Assembly: GCA_016214695.1 (NCBI GenBank)
Contig: JACRNY010000001.1
Coordinates: 62,001 to 126,000, forward strand
DNA: 64,000 bases
Reading direction: 5' to 3'
Origin: Nitrosomonadales bacterium
Lineage (GTDB): Bacteria; Pseudomonadota; Gammaproteobacteria; Burkholderiales; Gallionellaceae
The position numbers and the translations under genes are program-made. The notes below the pieces were generated by a model that saw nothing but the letters and a program-made list of their open reading frames with translations, was not told the origin of the DNA and ran no database searches. Positions 51,935 to 61,574 of this stretch are shown here, piece after piece. The stretch's first letter is position 1. Every line of letters begins with the position of its first letter.

Positions 51935-52009
51935 TTATTTCCCCGCCGGTACCGGCTTGGGTTGCGGCTTCTTGCCTTTGGATTCTTTCTTCTTGTCTTT
52001 GCTGCCCAT
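51935..52009 (-). CDS. 24-residue Lys-rich mini-protein
   Basis: A short frame (MGSKDKKKESKGKKPQP then KPVPAGK) of 24 codons ends in TAA. AAGGAG lies eight bases before the ATG and a strong intrinsic terminator follows 24 bases after the stop, so this is a self-contained gene rather than chance. More than a third of the residues are Lys; there is no hydrophobic part. It could be an RNA- or ribosome-associated peptide, but function is unknown. A possible -10 TAGAAT lies about 50 bases upstream. Confidence 0.65.
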   Translation of the reverse strand: MGSKDKKKESKGKKPQPKPVPAGK

Positions 52010-52100
52010 GACGGTCTCTCCTTGGTTGTTGAACGACTGTGATCCACTGAGAGCGATTCTACTCCGGCAACTATCTTTATGGAGGCGTTGATTAATTCAC

Positions 52101-52194
52101 CCGTTCGCCCTGAGCTTGTCGAAGGGCCTTGGATTTAACCCACTAAATCGACTTATTCCTTCATTCATGGTTCGACAGGCTCACCACGAACGGA
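52101..52194. repeat. Inverted pair of GTTCGCCCTGAGC..GTCGAAGGG repeats
   Basis: CCGTTCGCCCTGAGCTTGTC (52101-) and, reversed, GGTTCGACAGGCTCACCACG (52169-) form an inverted pair 42 bases apart. The same unit occurs at 61721-61746, 61822-61847, 59751-59776 and, in frame, at 15363-15390. The paired copies could fold into a long hairpin, as REPIN-type elements do. Confidence 0.75.
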
Positions 52195-52219
52195 GGAATA
52201 AATCAGCGCCGACTTAGCT

Positions 52220-52666
52220 TCAGTCCGGTATCTCCGGCTCGACGAGTGTCGCCAGTTGCGCAAGCGATTCCTGCCAGCCGAGATAGCACATCTCGGTCGG
52301 GATCACCTCGGGTATCCCTTCCTGCACGATGTTGACCTCTGTGCCGCACGACACCGGCGTCAGCGTCACCGTCGTCTTCATCGCCCCGGGCAGGTTCGGG
52401 TCGTCGAACTTGTCCGTATAGCTGAGCTTCTGGGAGGGCACGAGCTCAAGATACTCGCCACCGAAGGAATGGCCGTTACCGGTCGTGAAATTGGTGAACG
52501 ACATCCTGAAAGTGCCGCCCACCCTGGCGTCGAGGTGGTGGACCTGGCAGGTGAAACCGTAGGGCGGAAGCCACTTGGCCATGGCTTCCGCGTTGAGGAA
52601 GGCCTTGTAGATGCGCTCCGGCTTGGCCCGGAGTACGCGATGCAAACGGACAGTACCTGTAGTCAT
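52220..52666 (-). CDS. SRPBCC (AHSA1-like) family protein
   Basis: A 148-residue START-like protein of the activator-of-Hsp90/AHSA1 group: VRLHRVLRAKPERIYKAFLNAEAMAKWLPPYGF at the start, GGTFRMSF, GGEYLELVPSQKLSYTD and a C-terminal helix (GWQESLAQLATLVE). These proteins bind hydrophobic ligands in a helix-grip pocket. It stands alone between repeat-rich spacers, with no contextual hint of a ligand. Confidence 0.9.
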   Translation of the reverse strand: MTTGTVRLHRVLRAKPERIYKAFLNAEAMAKWLPPYGFTCQVHHLDARVGGTFRMSFTNFTTGNGHSFGGEYLELVPSQKLSYTDKFDDPNLPGAMKTTVTLTPVSCGTEVNIVQEGIPEVIPTEMCYLGWQESLAQLATLVEPEIPD

Positions 52667-52755
52667 GATCTCTGCTCCTTTCGGTTTGCCGCACGATGTG
52701 GCGGGCTGTCACACTTGAGAACTTCGACCCCGACACGAGTAGTTTGCTCCTGCAG

Positions 52756-52794
52756 CCCCCCTTTGCAAAAGGGGGGTGTGGGGGGATTTTAAAA
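52756..52794. repeat. C-rich repeat, left copy
   Basis: CCCCCCTTTGCAAAAGGGGG is followed by GTGTGGGGGGATTTTAAAA. Its reverse complement matches the sequence flanking the 62-nt hairpin element at 52826-52887 (AAAATCCCCC before and CCCCCCTTTTGCAAAGAGGG after). The two copies are inverted. Confidence 0.7.
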
Positions 52795-52825
52795 TGGTGA
52801 ACTTGCGCCAATCCTAAAATCCCCC

Positions 52826-52887
52826 TGATGGAACTACTAGCCATTCGACTAGGCTGTCAAAAGACGACAGCCAAGTCGCTGGTTATC
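52826..52887. repeat. 62-nt hairpin repeat, copy A (inside a C-rich repeat)
   Basis: A 62-base unit begins TGATGGAACTACTAGCCATT and ends AAGTCGCTGGTTATC. It folds as nested stems: TAGCCA with TGGTTA, CGACT with AGTCG, and a central GGCTGTC with GACAGCC around a seven-base loop. Copy B at 59816-59877 shares the ends but has a different central stem that still pairs. Copy A splits a C-rich repeat whose uninterrupted copy lies at 52756-52794, implying insertion. Confidence 0.75.
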
Positions 52888-52931
52888 CCACCCCCCTTTT
52901 GCAAAGAGGGAAGCTGATGATGCGCTCTCCC

Positions 52932-54119
52932 TCAGATCCGCCGCTTCACCCGCAACGCGATCGTCCCCACCGCCAGGAAGGCCACGCCCATCAGCACCAG
53001 CGTGATCGGCCAGCCCAGCGAATTGGCGAAATGCTTGGCGGTGTAATAGCCGATGAAGCCCAGCATGGCGACGACAGTGGTGAACAGTAGCGCGCGGCTT
53101 TGCAGCACCACGCAGGCATACAGCATGGAAGCGGCCACGGCTAGGTAAGCCAGCTCGAAAGCGGTGTTGCCCACCAGATCGAACAGCCCGCTATAGGCCA
53201 TTACCGAGCCGACGAAATAGCCCAGCCCCGCCAAGCGCGGATAGCGTTCCGACTTGTGCATGCCATAAGCCGCGAACATCACGCACACGCCGGTGACCAG
53301 CCCCGCCCAACTGGCGGTGGTAGCGACCGCGATGCGGTCGAACAGACCGCTGTTGAGCCAGATGGTGGCGATCAACAGTGCGGGCTCGGCCAGTACATGG
53401 AACGGCGTCTTTTCCAGCGCAGTGCCCACCACGAACAGCGAAGCGCCGAGGATGATGGCGATCCATGCGAACGGCAGGTCGAGCATGTCCAGCCCCACCT
53501 GCATGAAGCCGTACACAAAGAACAGCGCCGTGAACGCCAACACCGTGAGGCGGAGTTTGGCCAGCAGCGCGCCCTGATGCAGCGCCATCACGCCGAACAC
53601 CGCCAGCACCGCGAGACGCCAGTTGTCGCCGCGCGGGAATACCTCGTGGATCAGCACGAACCAGCCGCCGGTCATCATCAGCACTGAGGCTAAAACCAGC
53701 GGCAGGATCAGCTTCGGATACTTGTCCTCGCGCAACGCCGAAACCATCACGACGAGCAAGATGTAGCCCACGCCCAGCGTCATGAACACCCGCATCACTC
53801 CGCCCATGCTCTCCCAGAAGGTGCCGATATAAGTGCCGATGCCCGCGAGGATGAAGATCGCGCCGAGATAGGTGAACAGCGTCCTGGCGACATCGCCCCG
53901 GCTGCGCGGCGCAGGCACGGCAGCAGCGGGCGCACGCAAGGCGGCTTCCACCTCGGCGGGCGTGATGTCGTATTTGCGCATCAGCTGCACGATGCTGTTG
54001 AGCGCGCCGGGCTTGTCCGTCACGCTGGATGCGCCGAGGATGCCGGCCAGCAAGGGCCAGCCCCACATGCTGCCGCCCACCAGCACCACGACCACCAACA
54101 GCAGCAACAGCCACATCAT
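52932..54119 (-). CDS. DUF2157-like multi-helix membrane protein
   Basis: A 395-residue protein with one N-terminal helix, a short soluble part (residues ~25-78, with KYDITPAEVEAALR), and about eleven further hydrophobic helices. The alternating aromatic and Gly pattern fits the DUF2157-type family, function unknown. It overlaps the next upstream gene by four bases (ATGA), and the two genes form a pair seen together in other Proteobacteria. Confidence 0.65.
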   Translation of the reverse strand: MMWLLLLLVVVVLVGGSMWGWPLLAGILGASSVTDKPGALNSIVQLMRKYDITPAEVEAALRAPAAAVPAPRSRGDVARTLFTYLGAIFILAGIGTYIGTFWESMGGVMRVFMTLGVGYILLVVMVSALREDKYPKLILPLVLASVLMMTGGWFVLIHEVFPRGDNWRLAVLAVFGVMALHQGALLAKLRLTVLAFTALFFVYGFMQVGLDMLDLPFAWIAIILGASLFVVGTALEKTPFHVLAEPALLIATIWLNSGLFDRIAVATTASWAGLVTGVCVMFAAYGMHKSERYPRLAGLGYFVGSVMAYSGLFDLVGNTAFELAYLAVAASMLYACVVLQSRALLFTTVVAMLGFIGYYTAKHFANSLGWPITLVLMGVAFLAVGTIALRVKRRI

Positions 54120-54721
54120 GGCGCCACCACCCAGCCGATGAAGTGCGTGTTGTTGCTGTAATACACATTGCCCGCATTCGGCAGGCGGATGCTGCGCCCC
54201 TGCTTCGTCAGCACCGCCTCGTTGCGGTAGCGCGAAGAATAGAACAGCCCGGTGAACACATCGCCCGAATAGCCATGCGCGCCCGCGCTGAACTCATAGC
54301 CGTCCGGTGCCACGCTGGAAGAATCCACCGTCAGCCCGGCCAGATCGGGCACATCTATCGGCGTGACCACCGCCGCCTCTGCAGGCGTGACCGGTCTTGG
54401 TGAGGGAGGCACCAGCCCCGCCGGCAACAGCACGGGAATCTCCTTCACCCCGCCGTTCACCGGGCTGTAGCGCCACACGCGCGGCTTCTGGTAACCCTGC
54501 GAGTTTCCCTGATAGACCACCCGCACCTTGCCCTCCACCACCGAGATCTGCATACCGTTGCCGGGGTAGTTGTAGTACTCCGTCGCATACAGCACATCGT
54601 AGCGCGGCGGATCAACCAGCAGCGCGGGAATGCCCGACACCAGCAAAAACACGACAACCAGCAGCAACGGCAAACCCAGGCCAAAAGCGATGGTGGGGTT
54701 CTCGCGTAGGAATGATTTCAT
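54116..54721 (-). CDS. Membrane-anchored protein of unknown function (partner of the DUF2157-like gene)
   Basis: A 201-residue protein with an N-terminal helix (TIAFGLGLPLLLVVVFLLVSG), after which the rest lies in the periplasm. It is rich in Tyr, Pro and Val (RYDVLYATEYYNYPGNG; VYYSNNTHFIGWVVAP), suggesting a compact beta fold. It overlaps the membrane protein gene by four bases, which implies co-translation. No family is recognised with confidence. Confidence 0.55.
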   Translation of the reverse strand: MKSFLRENPTIAFGLGLPLLLVVVFLLVSGIPALLVDPPRYDVLYATEYYNYPGNGMQISVVEGKVRVVYQGNSQGYQKPRVWRYSPVNGGVKEIPVLLPAGLVPPSPRPVTPAEAAVVTPIDVPDLAGLTVDSSSVAPDGYEFSAGAHGYSGDVFTGLFYSSRYRNEAVLTKQGRSIRLPNAGNVYYSNNTHFIGWVVAP

Positions 54722-54878
54722 GCGGAGCTCTCCTTGATGAAGGGGATGGGTTAGGCGGGGAAAGGGTTACCCCGGAATGTTGTTGGAACAAATGGGTTCA
54801 GCATCGGTTTTTCCTGAATGCCAACCCATCGAAAACTATTTCGATGCCGATCCCATTAGCTTTGGCCGCATCATTCCA

Positions 54879-55412
54879 TCAACCCCAGACGTCGATGTAA
54901 TCCACCAGCCGGCCACTGACGGAACGCAACCGTGCGCAAAGTATGCGCGCCACAAGGTTCAGCAGTTGCACGCCGAAGGTCGGGTTCTCGTTCACGCACT
55001 GCTGGAAACTGTCGCGGCTCATGTCCACGATGACCACATCGGTCTCGGCAACCAGGCTCGCCGAGGTGGGGCGGTTATCGATGGCGGAGATCTCCCCGAA
55101 GATGCTTCCCGGCGGGATGGTGTTGAGAAATTTGACCTGGCTGTCGCTGTCTTCCTTGTAGACAGAGATGCGCCCTTCTATCAGCACGCTGAAATAGCCG
55201 CCCTTGTCGCCTTCGTGGTAGATCGTGCTGCCCGCAGGCACCTGGTAGGCGCGCATATGCTTGGCAAGGTAGCCGCACTCAGGCTTCTTGAAATCCTCGA
55301 ACACCTTGGCGGTCTGCAGCATGCTGCATATCGCCTCGTGGAAGTTCGGGCCTTCGCCCAGCACTTCCTTCTTGCCCTGCATCGGTACAGAAAAAGCCAC
55401 TTTGTTTCCCAT
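54879..55412 (-). CDS. Cyclic-nucleotide-binding domain protein, no HTH
   Basis: A 177-residue protein from ATG 55412, six bases after GAGGGA. After an N-terminal helical part (~15-50), a Crp-type beta roll (STIYHEGDKGGYFSVLIEGRISV) and phosphate cassette (GSIFGEISAIDNRPTSASL) follow, with a C-terminal helix (VQLLNLVARILCARL). There is no DNA-binding domain. It should bind cAMP or cGMP. The partner is unknown; two similar proteins lie at 25852 and 57267. Confidence 0.85.
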   Translation of the reverse strand: MGNKVAFSVPMQGKKEVLGEGPNFHEAICSMLQTAKVFEDFKKPECGYLAKHMRAYQVPAGSTIYHEGDKGGYFSVLIEGRISVYKEDSDSQVKFLNTIPPGSIFGEISAIDNRPTSASLVAETDVVIVDMSRDSFQQCVNENPTFGVQLLNLVARILCARLRSVSGRLVDYIDVWG

Positions 55413-55625
55413 ATTCATTCCCTCGCTCAAATGAGTGCGAATCAATTACAAGAACAGCAAAGTGGCAGCTTCGCAGCGCTTCGGAAGCACAAGGCGAAAC
55501 TGCCCTTCGCTACGTAGACTTCATCCTCCGGTACGGCATTTCTTATTATTCAAGCAGTGCGTGACGCTGATTCTAGCTCACATCGACCCGGTTCTTGCAC
55601 CCGAACCATGGCGGCAGCGCCCCCC

Positions 55626-56435
55626 TCAGCCGTGGATACGGATCCACTCCGGCCAGGTGGCGGCCAGTGATGGGCAGGCGCCCACGGCAGATCGTGCCGC
55701 CAAAGTGAGCGGCGTGCCGAGTATGTGCGCATCCTGCATGGTCGATGTCAGGCAGCCCGCCTCTTGTGCGACCAGCGCGCCCGCAGCAAAGTCCCACAGC
55801 TTCTGTTTGCCGTGCAGGTAAGTCTGGATCCTTCCCGATGCGAGCCAGCACCAGTCCAGCGCCACCGAGCCAAAACTGCGTTGGGAGTGATAGGGATGCT
55901 GCGTGGCGATGGCGATCGCCAGATCGTTCGGCAGGCGCTTGGTGTCTATCATCGCCATGGCGTGTCTTAGCTCGCATGGCTCGTCATGGCGACGGTCGAG
56001 TGCCTGCTGGTCGAGATAGGCCCCCTGCCCCTTCAGTGCATGGAAGCATTCGTCCCGGTTCGGGTCGTACACCATGCCGGCCACCACCTCGCCCTGCTGC
56101 ATCAAGGCGAGGCTGACCGTATAGACCGGGATGCCGTGGCTGAAATTGCTGGTGCCGTCCAGAGGGTCCAGCAACCAGCAATCGCCCGTTGCCAGAATGG
56201 CGGCCTGCACTTCTTCGGCCATCTCTTCGCCCAGCACGAGGATTTCGGGAAAGTGGTTCGACAGGATCCTGGCTATGCTTTCCTGAAGCGCGATGTCGGT
56301 CGCCGTCAGCAGGCTGCCATCGGACTTGCGCTCTGTGAGCTGGCGGCCAGACTGGGCACGCTGAAAGATATCGCGTGCCGCCTCACGCACGCTATCGAGT
56401 AACAGAGGCCATTGCTGCTGGATATATTGATCCAT
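55626..56435 (-). CDS. Inositol-monophosphatase family protein
   Basis: A 269-residue Mg-dependent phosphatase of the inositol monophosphatase/FBPase/CysQ superfamily. Metal ligands are visible in VLGEEMAE (Glu-Glu), LDPLDGTSNF (Asp-Pro-Leu-Asp-Gly) and KLWDFAAGALVA (Trp-Asp). SuhB-like, CysQ-like or HisN-like activities cannot be separated by eye; the sequence lacks clear CysQ hallmarks. Transcribed alone, between two cyclic-nucleotide-binding genes. Confidence 0.88.
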   Translation of the reverse strand: MDQYIQQQWPLLLDSVREAARDIFQRAQSGRQLTERKSDGSLLTATDIALQESIARILSNHFPEILVLGEEMAEEVQAAILATGDCWLLDPLDGTSNFSHGIPVYTVSLALMQQGEVVAGMVYDPNRDECFHALKGQGAYLDQQALDRRHDEPCELRHAMAMIDTKRLPNDLAIAIATQHPYHSQRSFGSVALDWCWLASGRIQTYLHGKQKLWDFAAGALVAQEAGCLTSTMQDAHILGTPLTLAARSAVGACPSLAATWPEWIRIHG

Positions 56436-56552
56436 GCGAAAACCATCTCACGGCCAAAGATGCCCGATGATACCGGAGTCGCCTCCATTTTGATTCACGC
56501 CAGACACAGGCGGAACGAATCGACTCCGGCACCTTTCGTATTTCGAGCGTGC

Positions 56553-56939
56553 CTATTCCAGCGCCCCCTGCCAGAGCATGTCGTAACCCAATTCCTTGGT
56601 CTCGACACACAGCCTGGCAAGGGCCGCGAATTTTTCCTTGAATGCCTTGTCGGCGTGCGAGCGCTCATGCTCCTCGAAAGACTTCCAGTAGGTCACGATC
56701 GCAATATGCTTCTCCGCCGCTCTCGATTCGCCCAACGAGCCTTCGTCCGAAACGAAACCGGAGAATGAATACACCTGGCCGGCGATGAAACCGCCCTTCT
56801 CGCCGCCGTAAGTGTCTTTCACCACATTGCACATCTCGGCCAGCGCCAGCTCGACATCTTCGAAAGGCACACCGGGTTTGATCGTGGCCGTATTGAAAAG
56901 CATCTTCGCCCCGAAAGGGATAGTGACAGGTGAGAACAT
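56553..56939 (-). CDS. Antibiotic-biosynthesis-monooxygenase-like (ABM) small protein
   Basis: A 128-residue protein from ATG 56939, preceded by GGAGG. The ferredoxin-like dimeric alpha-beta barrel pattern is suggested by MLFNTATIKPGVPFEDVELAL and the hallmark IAIVTYWKSFEEHERSHADKAF. ABM/Dabb-type proteins degrade haem, quinones or aldehydes, or simply bind ligands; no catalytic residue is obvious. Confidence in the fold is moderate and function is unknown. Confidence 0.55.
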   Translation of the reverse strand: MFSPVTIPFGAKMLFNTATIKPGVPFEDVELALAEMCNVVKDTYGGEKGGFIAGQVYSFSGFVSDEGSLGESRAAEKHIAIVTYWKSFEEHERSHADKAFKEKFAALARLCVETKELGYDMLWQGALE

Positions 56940-57266
56940 GATGAACCTCCAGTTGAAGTGAATCCGGTTAAAGGGAACCACTCGAACCAACATCAGGCAT
57001 TGCACTTTGTACCTTTGCAGCGATTCATTCAACCCTGTTGCGATCAGTGCGAATGCCACCACAAACACATGCGGACAGGTGTTTCATCAGGACAGACCGT
57101 ACTCCCGCGCGGATGTTCCGGCGGACCGATAGTTGGGGAAGGGATGCGTACCGCCCGGCCTGAGGAAAGGGCTTGCAGGCAGCGTTGAAACAGGGCCTCC
57201 GTGGTCCGGAATGCCTCCCCGCAAAGGCGAGCGACACCCCGGATCAGGGACACCCGTGGTGGCGGC
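56940..57266. other. 327-bp spacer without gene
   Basis: This gap separates the ABM-like gene start from the end of the next CNB gene. I see no open frame with a ribosome site, no long inverted repeat and no repeat copy in it. The first 100 bases upstream of the ABM-like gene may hold its promoter (TTGAAT and TACAAA at short spacing), which is weak. Confidence 0.4.
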
Positions 57267-57752
57267 TCAGAAACGCCCTTGGGTCTTGTGGATGTATTTC
57301 GCCATCTCTTCAGTCTCGCGATTCTTGCGCGAAAGGTTGGCGTGGGTTTCACGGAACAGCGCACGCATCACCATGAAAGCGATACGCGGATGATTATCAA
57401 GCACCGTTTCAAAATCAGCCGGCGTCAGGGTATAGACCGTGGCTTCACCCACCGCGCGCAACGTCCCCCTGCGCGGCTTCTGTTCCACGAACGCACGGGT
57501 ACCGGCGCACTCACCTTCCCGCATCATCGAAGCTGGCTGCTCGGCCCCACTCTCATCCTTGCAGAAGAAATCGACCCTGCCTTTGGCCAGGATGAACAGG
57601 GTCTGGTCGGAGGCGCCCTCCTTGACCAGGATATCGCCATCGCGCAGATAGCGCACGCCCATCTTCTCGGCGAGGATCCTGGCATTCTCCTCGGTCAGGT
57701 CCGCACCCAACGTCGAATTGCGAACGATCTTGTAATCTGCCACTTCACTCAT
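57267..57752 (-). CDS. Cyclic-nucleotide-binding domain protein, no HTH
   Basis: A 161-residue protein from ATG 57752, eight bases after AAGGAG. A beta-roll core (LVKEGASDQTLFILAKGRVDFF) is followed by GECAGTRAFVEQKPRRGTL, where the usual Gly-Glu of the phosphate cassette is GECAGT, so cyclic-nucleotide binding is less certain than in the other two. A charged C-terminal tail (HANLSRKNRETEEMAKYIHK) suggests coiled-coil contacts. There is no DNA-binding domain. Confidence 0.75.
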   Translation of the reverse strand: MSEVADYKIVRNSTLGADLTEENARILAEKMGVRYLRDGDILVKEGASDQTLFILAKGRVDFFCKDESGAEQPASMMREGECAGTRAFVEQKPRRGTLRAVGEATVYTLTPADFETVLDNHPRIAFMVMRALFRETHANLSRKNRETEEMAKYIHKTQGRF

Positions 57753-57897
57753 CACTAAACTCCTTGGCTTCACATCTATGGAAATCTGAATCGCTTGTAT
57801 TGTTGTCTGAGATTCTGACACGGTCAAATCAAAAGTAACTGACCCCGTCGGCCGAGATTAGTTCACTTGACCGCCTGTCTTCGCCCATCAGCCCCCG

Positions 57898-58851
57898 CTA
57901 GGTAGCGGCCCCCGTCAGGAAGTCCTGCTTCCTGTCCAGAAACTCCCGCCATGGCAGGTAGTGGGAGCCATCGCAAGAAAAGGTCAGGCCGACCATGCCG
58001 TTGAAGATGTTGAGCAGGCCGGAGCGCAGATAGATCGTCTCATCCATAAAGCGCAGCGCACGGAAAACTTCCAGAATGCTGCGCACCGCATCCGCGGGTA
58101 TCAGCGCATCGGCGGGGTAAGCCACGCGCGGATATGCCAGACAGAGATCGGGCTTGCTGAGTTCGTCGATACCGTGCAGACGGAAGCGGTAGGGATCGTT
58201 CATTGCGATGATCGTGGCGCGCGAGCTGGAGAAATGCAGCTTGGCGTGGAACACGCCGTGCACGGTGATCAGCTCGTTGATGACATGCAGCACAGTATCG
58301 ATCTGCTGATCCATCGGACTCACCGCCCGCACCTGGTGGAACAACCCGCCCCGGATCGCCGGATCGCCCTTGAGCTGCATCCACTGCCCCGGCTGCGCGT
58401 ACATGGCCTGCGTGGCAGGCAGTTCGCGCAAGTCGAAGTCCGCCCCCAGAAAACCCAGCACCTCCCCCTGCGCCCCGTGCACCGCCTGCACCGCAGTGAG
58501 CGAGGGCCGCTTCGCGTTCTGGCTGATATAGGCATCCGAGAGCGAAAAGTCACTGCCGGCAAGCGCCGCTGCAATGTAGGGGCGATGACTGCGGTCGCGT
58601 CCGTATTGCTTCTCCATCAACCCCTCGCGGGATGCGTTGGAGGTGATCTGGTGCGCCCTGGCATCCAACAGATAGAGGTATTTGCAGTATGGTAGCTCGG
58701 CGATGCCTTCCATCAACCGCGCCTCCAACGCCTCCCGCTGCGGCCACACCTGCGCGCAATCTTCCGCCAGTATCGAGAGCGAAGAAGCGAGCCAGCCCTT
58801 GAGTATCTTGCGCTGCCGCTCTATGGATTCTTGCAGGTTTGTGTTCATCAT
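57898..58851 (-). CDS. Cytoplasmic PDC/Cache-like sensor protein
   Basis: A 317-residue protein with a PDC (Cache-type) domain at ~20-150: GRDRSHRPYI, FSLSDAYISQNAKRPSLTAV and GEVLGFLGADFDLREL, the ligand-binding pattern found in sensor proteins. It lacks a signal peptide and membrane helix and has no output domain I know. The C-terminal half (~170-317) is of unknown type. A stand-alone PDC protein in the cytoplasm is unusual. Confidence 0.7.
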   Translation of the reverse strand: MMNTNLQESIERQRKILKGWLASSLSILAEDCAQVWPQREALEARLMEGIAELPYCKYLYLLDARAHQITSNASREGLMEKQYGRDRSHRPYIAAALAGSDFSLSDAYISQNAKRPSLTAVQAVHGAQGEVLGFLGADFDLRELPATQAMYAQPGQWMQLKGDPAIRGGLFHQVRAVSPMDQQIDTVLHVINELITVHGVFHAKLHFSSSRATIIAMNDPYRFRLHGIDELSKPDLCLAYPRVAYPADALIPADAVRSILEVFRALRFMDETIYLRSGLLNIFNGMVGLTFSCDGSHYLPWREFLDRKQDFLTGAAT

Positions 58852-59043
58852 ATGTTTCCGGCAACTTGGGAGCTACTCGATGACCGCCACGGAATGATGC
58901 GAGGCTGACCGCTTTGATTCTTATTTCCCGCTACACTTGCCTCCTGATACCTTCCTCGCCCATGTTCTTGGGGATTTTATTTTTGCCAAAGAATAACCGC
59001 AAAAATAACCGAATAACCGGGGACAGACCACGGTTTCCTTCGC

Positions 59044-59451
59044 TCATTTTTCCACTTCCCAATCTTCCAACTTCAACCCCTCAATCCGCGAAAACTCACC
59101 CGTGTTATGCGTCACCAACACACAGTCGTTCACCAATGCGATGGCGGCGATCTGCACATCGTAAGGACCGATTGGAGTGCCTTTGCGTGCGAGGTCGGCA
59201 CGGATTTCACCGGATAGGCGCGCGGCCTCGCCATCGAGTGGGTAGCTATTGAAACTGGCGAACAGCGTAGCGAGAACTGCAAGATTGGCTTCGCTTCGAG
59301 CACTCTTGTATGCGCCGTAATAGAGCTCTGCCTTGACCACATCGCACAGTATGACTTGCGAAGGTGAATGCGCTTGGAGTTTTGTTTTAACGATGGAGGG
59401 AGCCGGATTGAGATGGTGGATCCAGACGTTGGTATCCGGCAGGTACAGCAT
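59044..59451 (-). CDS. vapC: VapC-type PIN-domain toxin
   Basis: A 135-residue PIN-domain ribonuclease. The acidic site residues are Asp6 in LPDTNVWIHH, Glu in VVKAELYYGA, and Asp in IGPYDVQIAAIA, with a final conserved position in THNTGEFSRI. VapC toxins cleave tRNA or rRNA. ATG shares one base with the antitoxin stop (TAATG), so expression is coupled. The spacing and DNA order match vapBC modules. Confidence 0.92.
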   Translation of the reverse strand: MLYLPDTNVWIHHLNPAPSIVKTKLQAHSPSQVILCDVVKAELYYGAYKSARSEANLAVLATLFASFNSYPLDGEAARLSGEIRADLARKGTPIGPYDVQIAAIALVNDCVLVTHNTGEFSRIEGLKLEDWEVEK

Positions 59452-59690
59452 TACTTCAGTTCCGACCGATGCTCGTACTCGCCTTGCGGTTCTCGTACCA
59501 ACTGCTCCCCTTGCCATGCGCCGGAAGTTTTTGCCCACACATTCGCCACTGCAGCCTGGTCAGCAGCCTTCGTCCCGGAAGATGCTTCCAGCAGGATGAC
59601 GCGCACAGGCTTGCCGTTCCAGTCCTGGAACTCGCGCGGCAAGTCCACTACGCCATCGTGTGCCTTGCTGATGAATTCGGCTGCTTGCAT
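59451..59690 (-). CDS. vapB: VapB/Phd-type antitoxin
   Basis: A 79-residue protein, starting MQAAEFISKAHDGVVDLPRE, with an N-terminal AbrB-like or Phd-like DNA-binding segment and a C-terminal acidic, flexible part (EPQGEYEHRSELK) that would wrap the toxin. Its gene precedes and overlaps vapC. Such antitoxins repress their own promoter with the toxin. Family choice between VapB and Phd types is open. Confidence 0.82.
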   Translation of the reverse strand: MQAAEFISKAHDGVVDLPREFQDWNGKPVRVILLEASSGTKAADQAAVANVWAKTSGAWQGEQLVREPQGEYEHRSELK

Positions 59691-59750
59691 GGTTCACCTC
59701 AGTTCTTGCTACGGTGCATTCTAGTCCGGGAAATGCATGTTAGCCAGAGA

Positions 59751-59776
59751 CCTTTCGACAGGTTTAGGGCGAACGG
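59751..59776 (-). repeat. Dispersed GTTCGCC-type repeat, single copy
   Basis: CCTTTCGACAGGTTTAGGGC followed by GAACGG is a diverged copy of the repeat at 61822-61847. It lies upstream of vapB. Confidence 0.65.
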
Positions 59777-59815
59777 CTTGCCCTCACCCCAACAGCCCCT
59801 CACCCCCAGCCCCTC

Positions 59816-59877
59816 TGATAAAACTACTAGCCATTCGACTAAGCGAGCATACGACGCTCTCCAAGTCGCTGGTTATC
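59816..59877. repeat. 62-nt hairpin repeat, copy B
   Basis: This copy starts TGATAAAACTACTAGCCATT and ends AAGTCGCTGGTTATC. Relative to copy A (52826-52887), the 5' and 3' arms are nearly identical and both are 62 bases. The central stem is GAGC with GCTC instead of TGTC with GACA, three of four pairs being changed on both sides. Its ends TGATAA and TTATCA are inverted repeats. It lies between vapB and ettA in a C-rich spacer. Confidence 0.75.
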
Positions 59878-59903
59878 ACCCAACCGTTCCTCTTGATCAT
59901 TAT

Positions 59904-61574
<1,671 letters not shown>

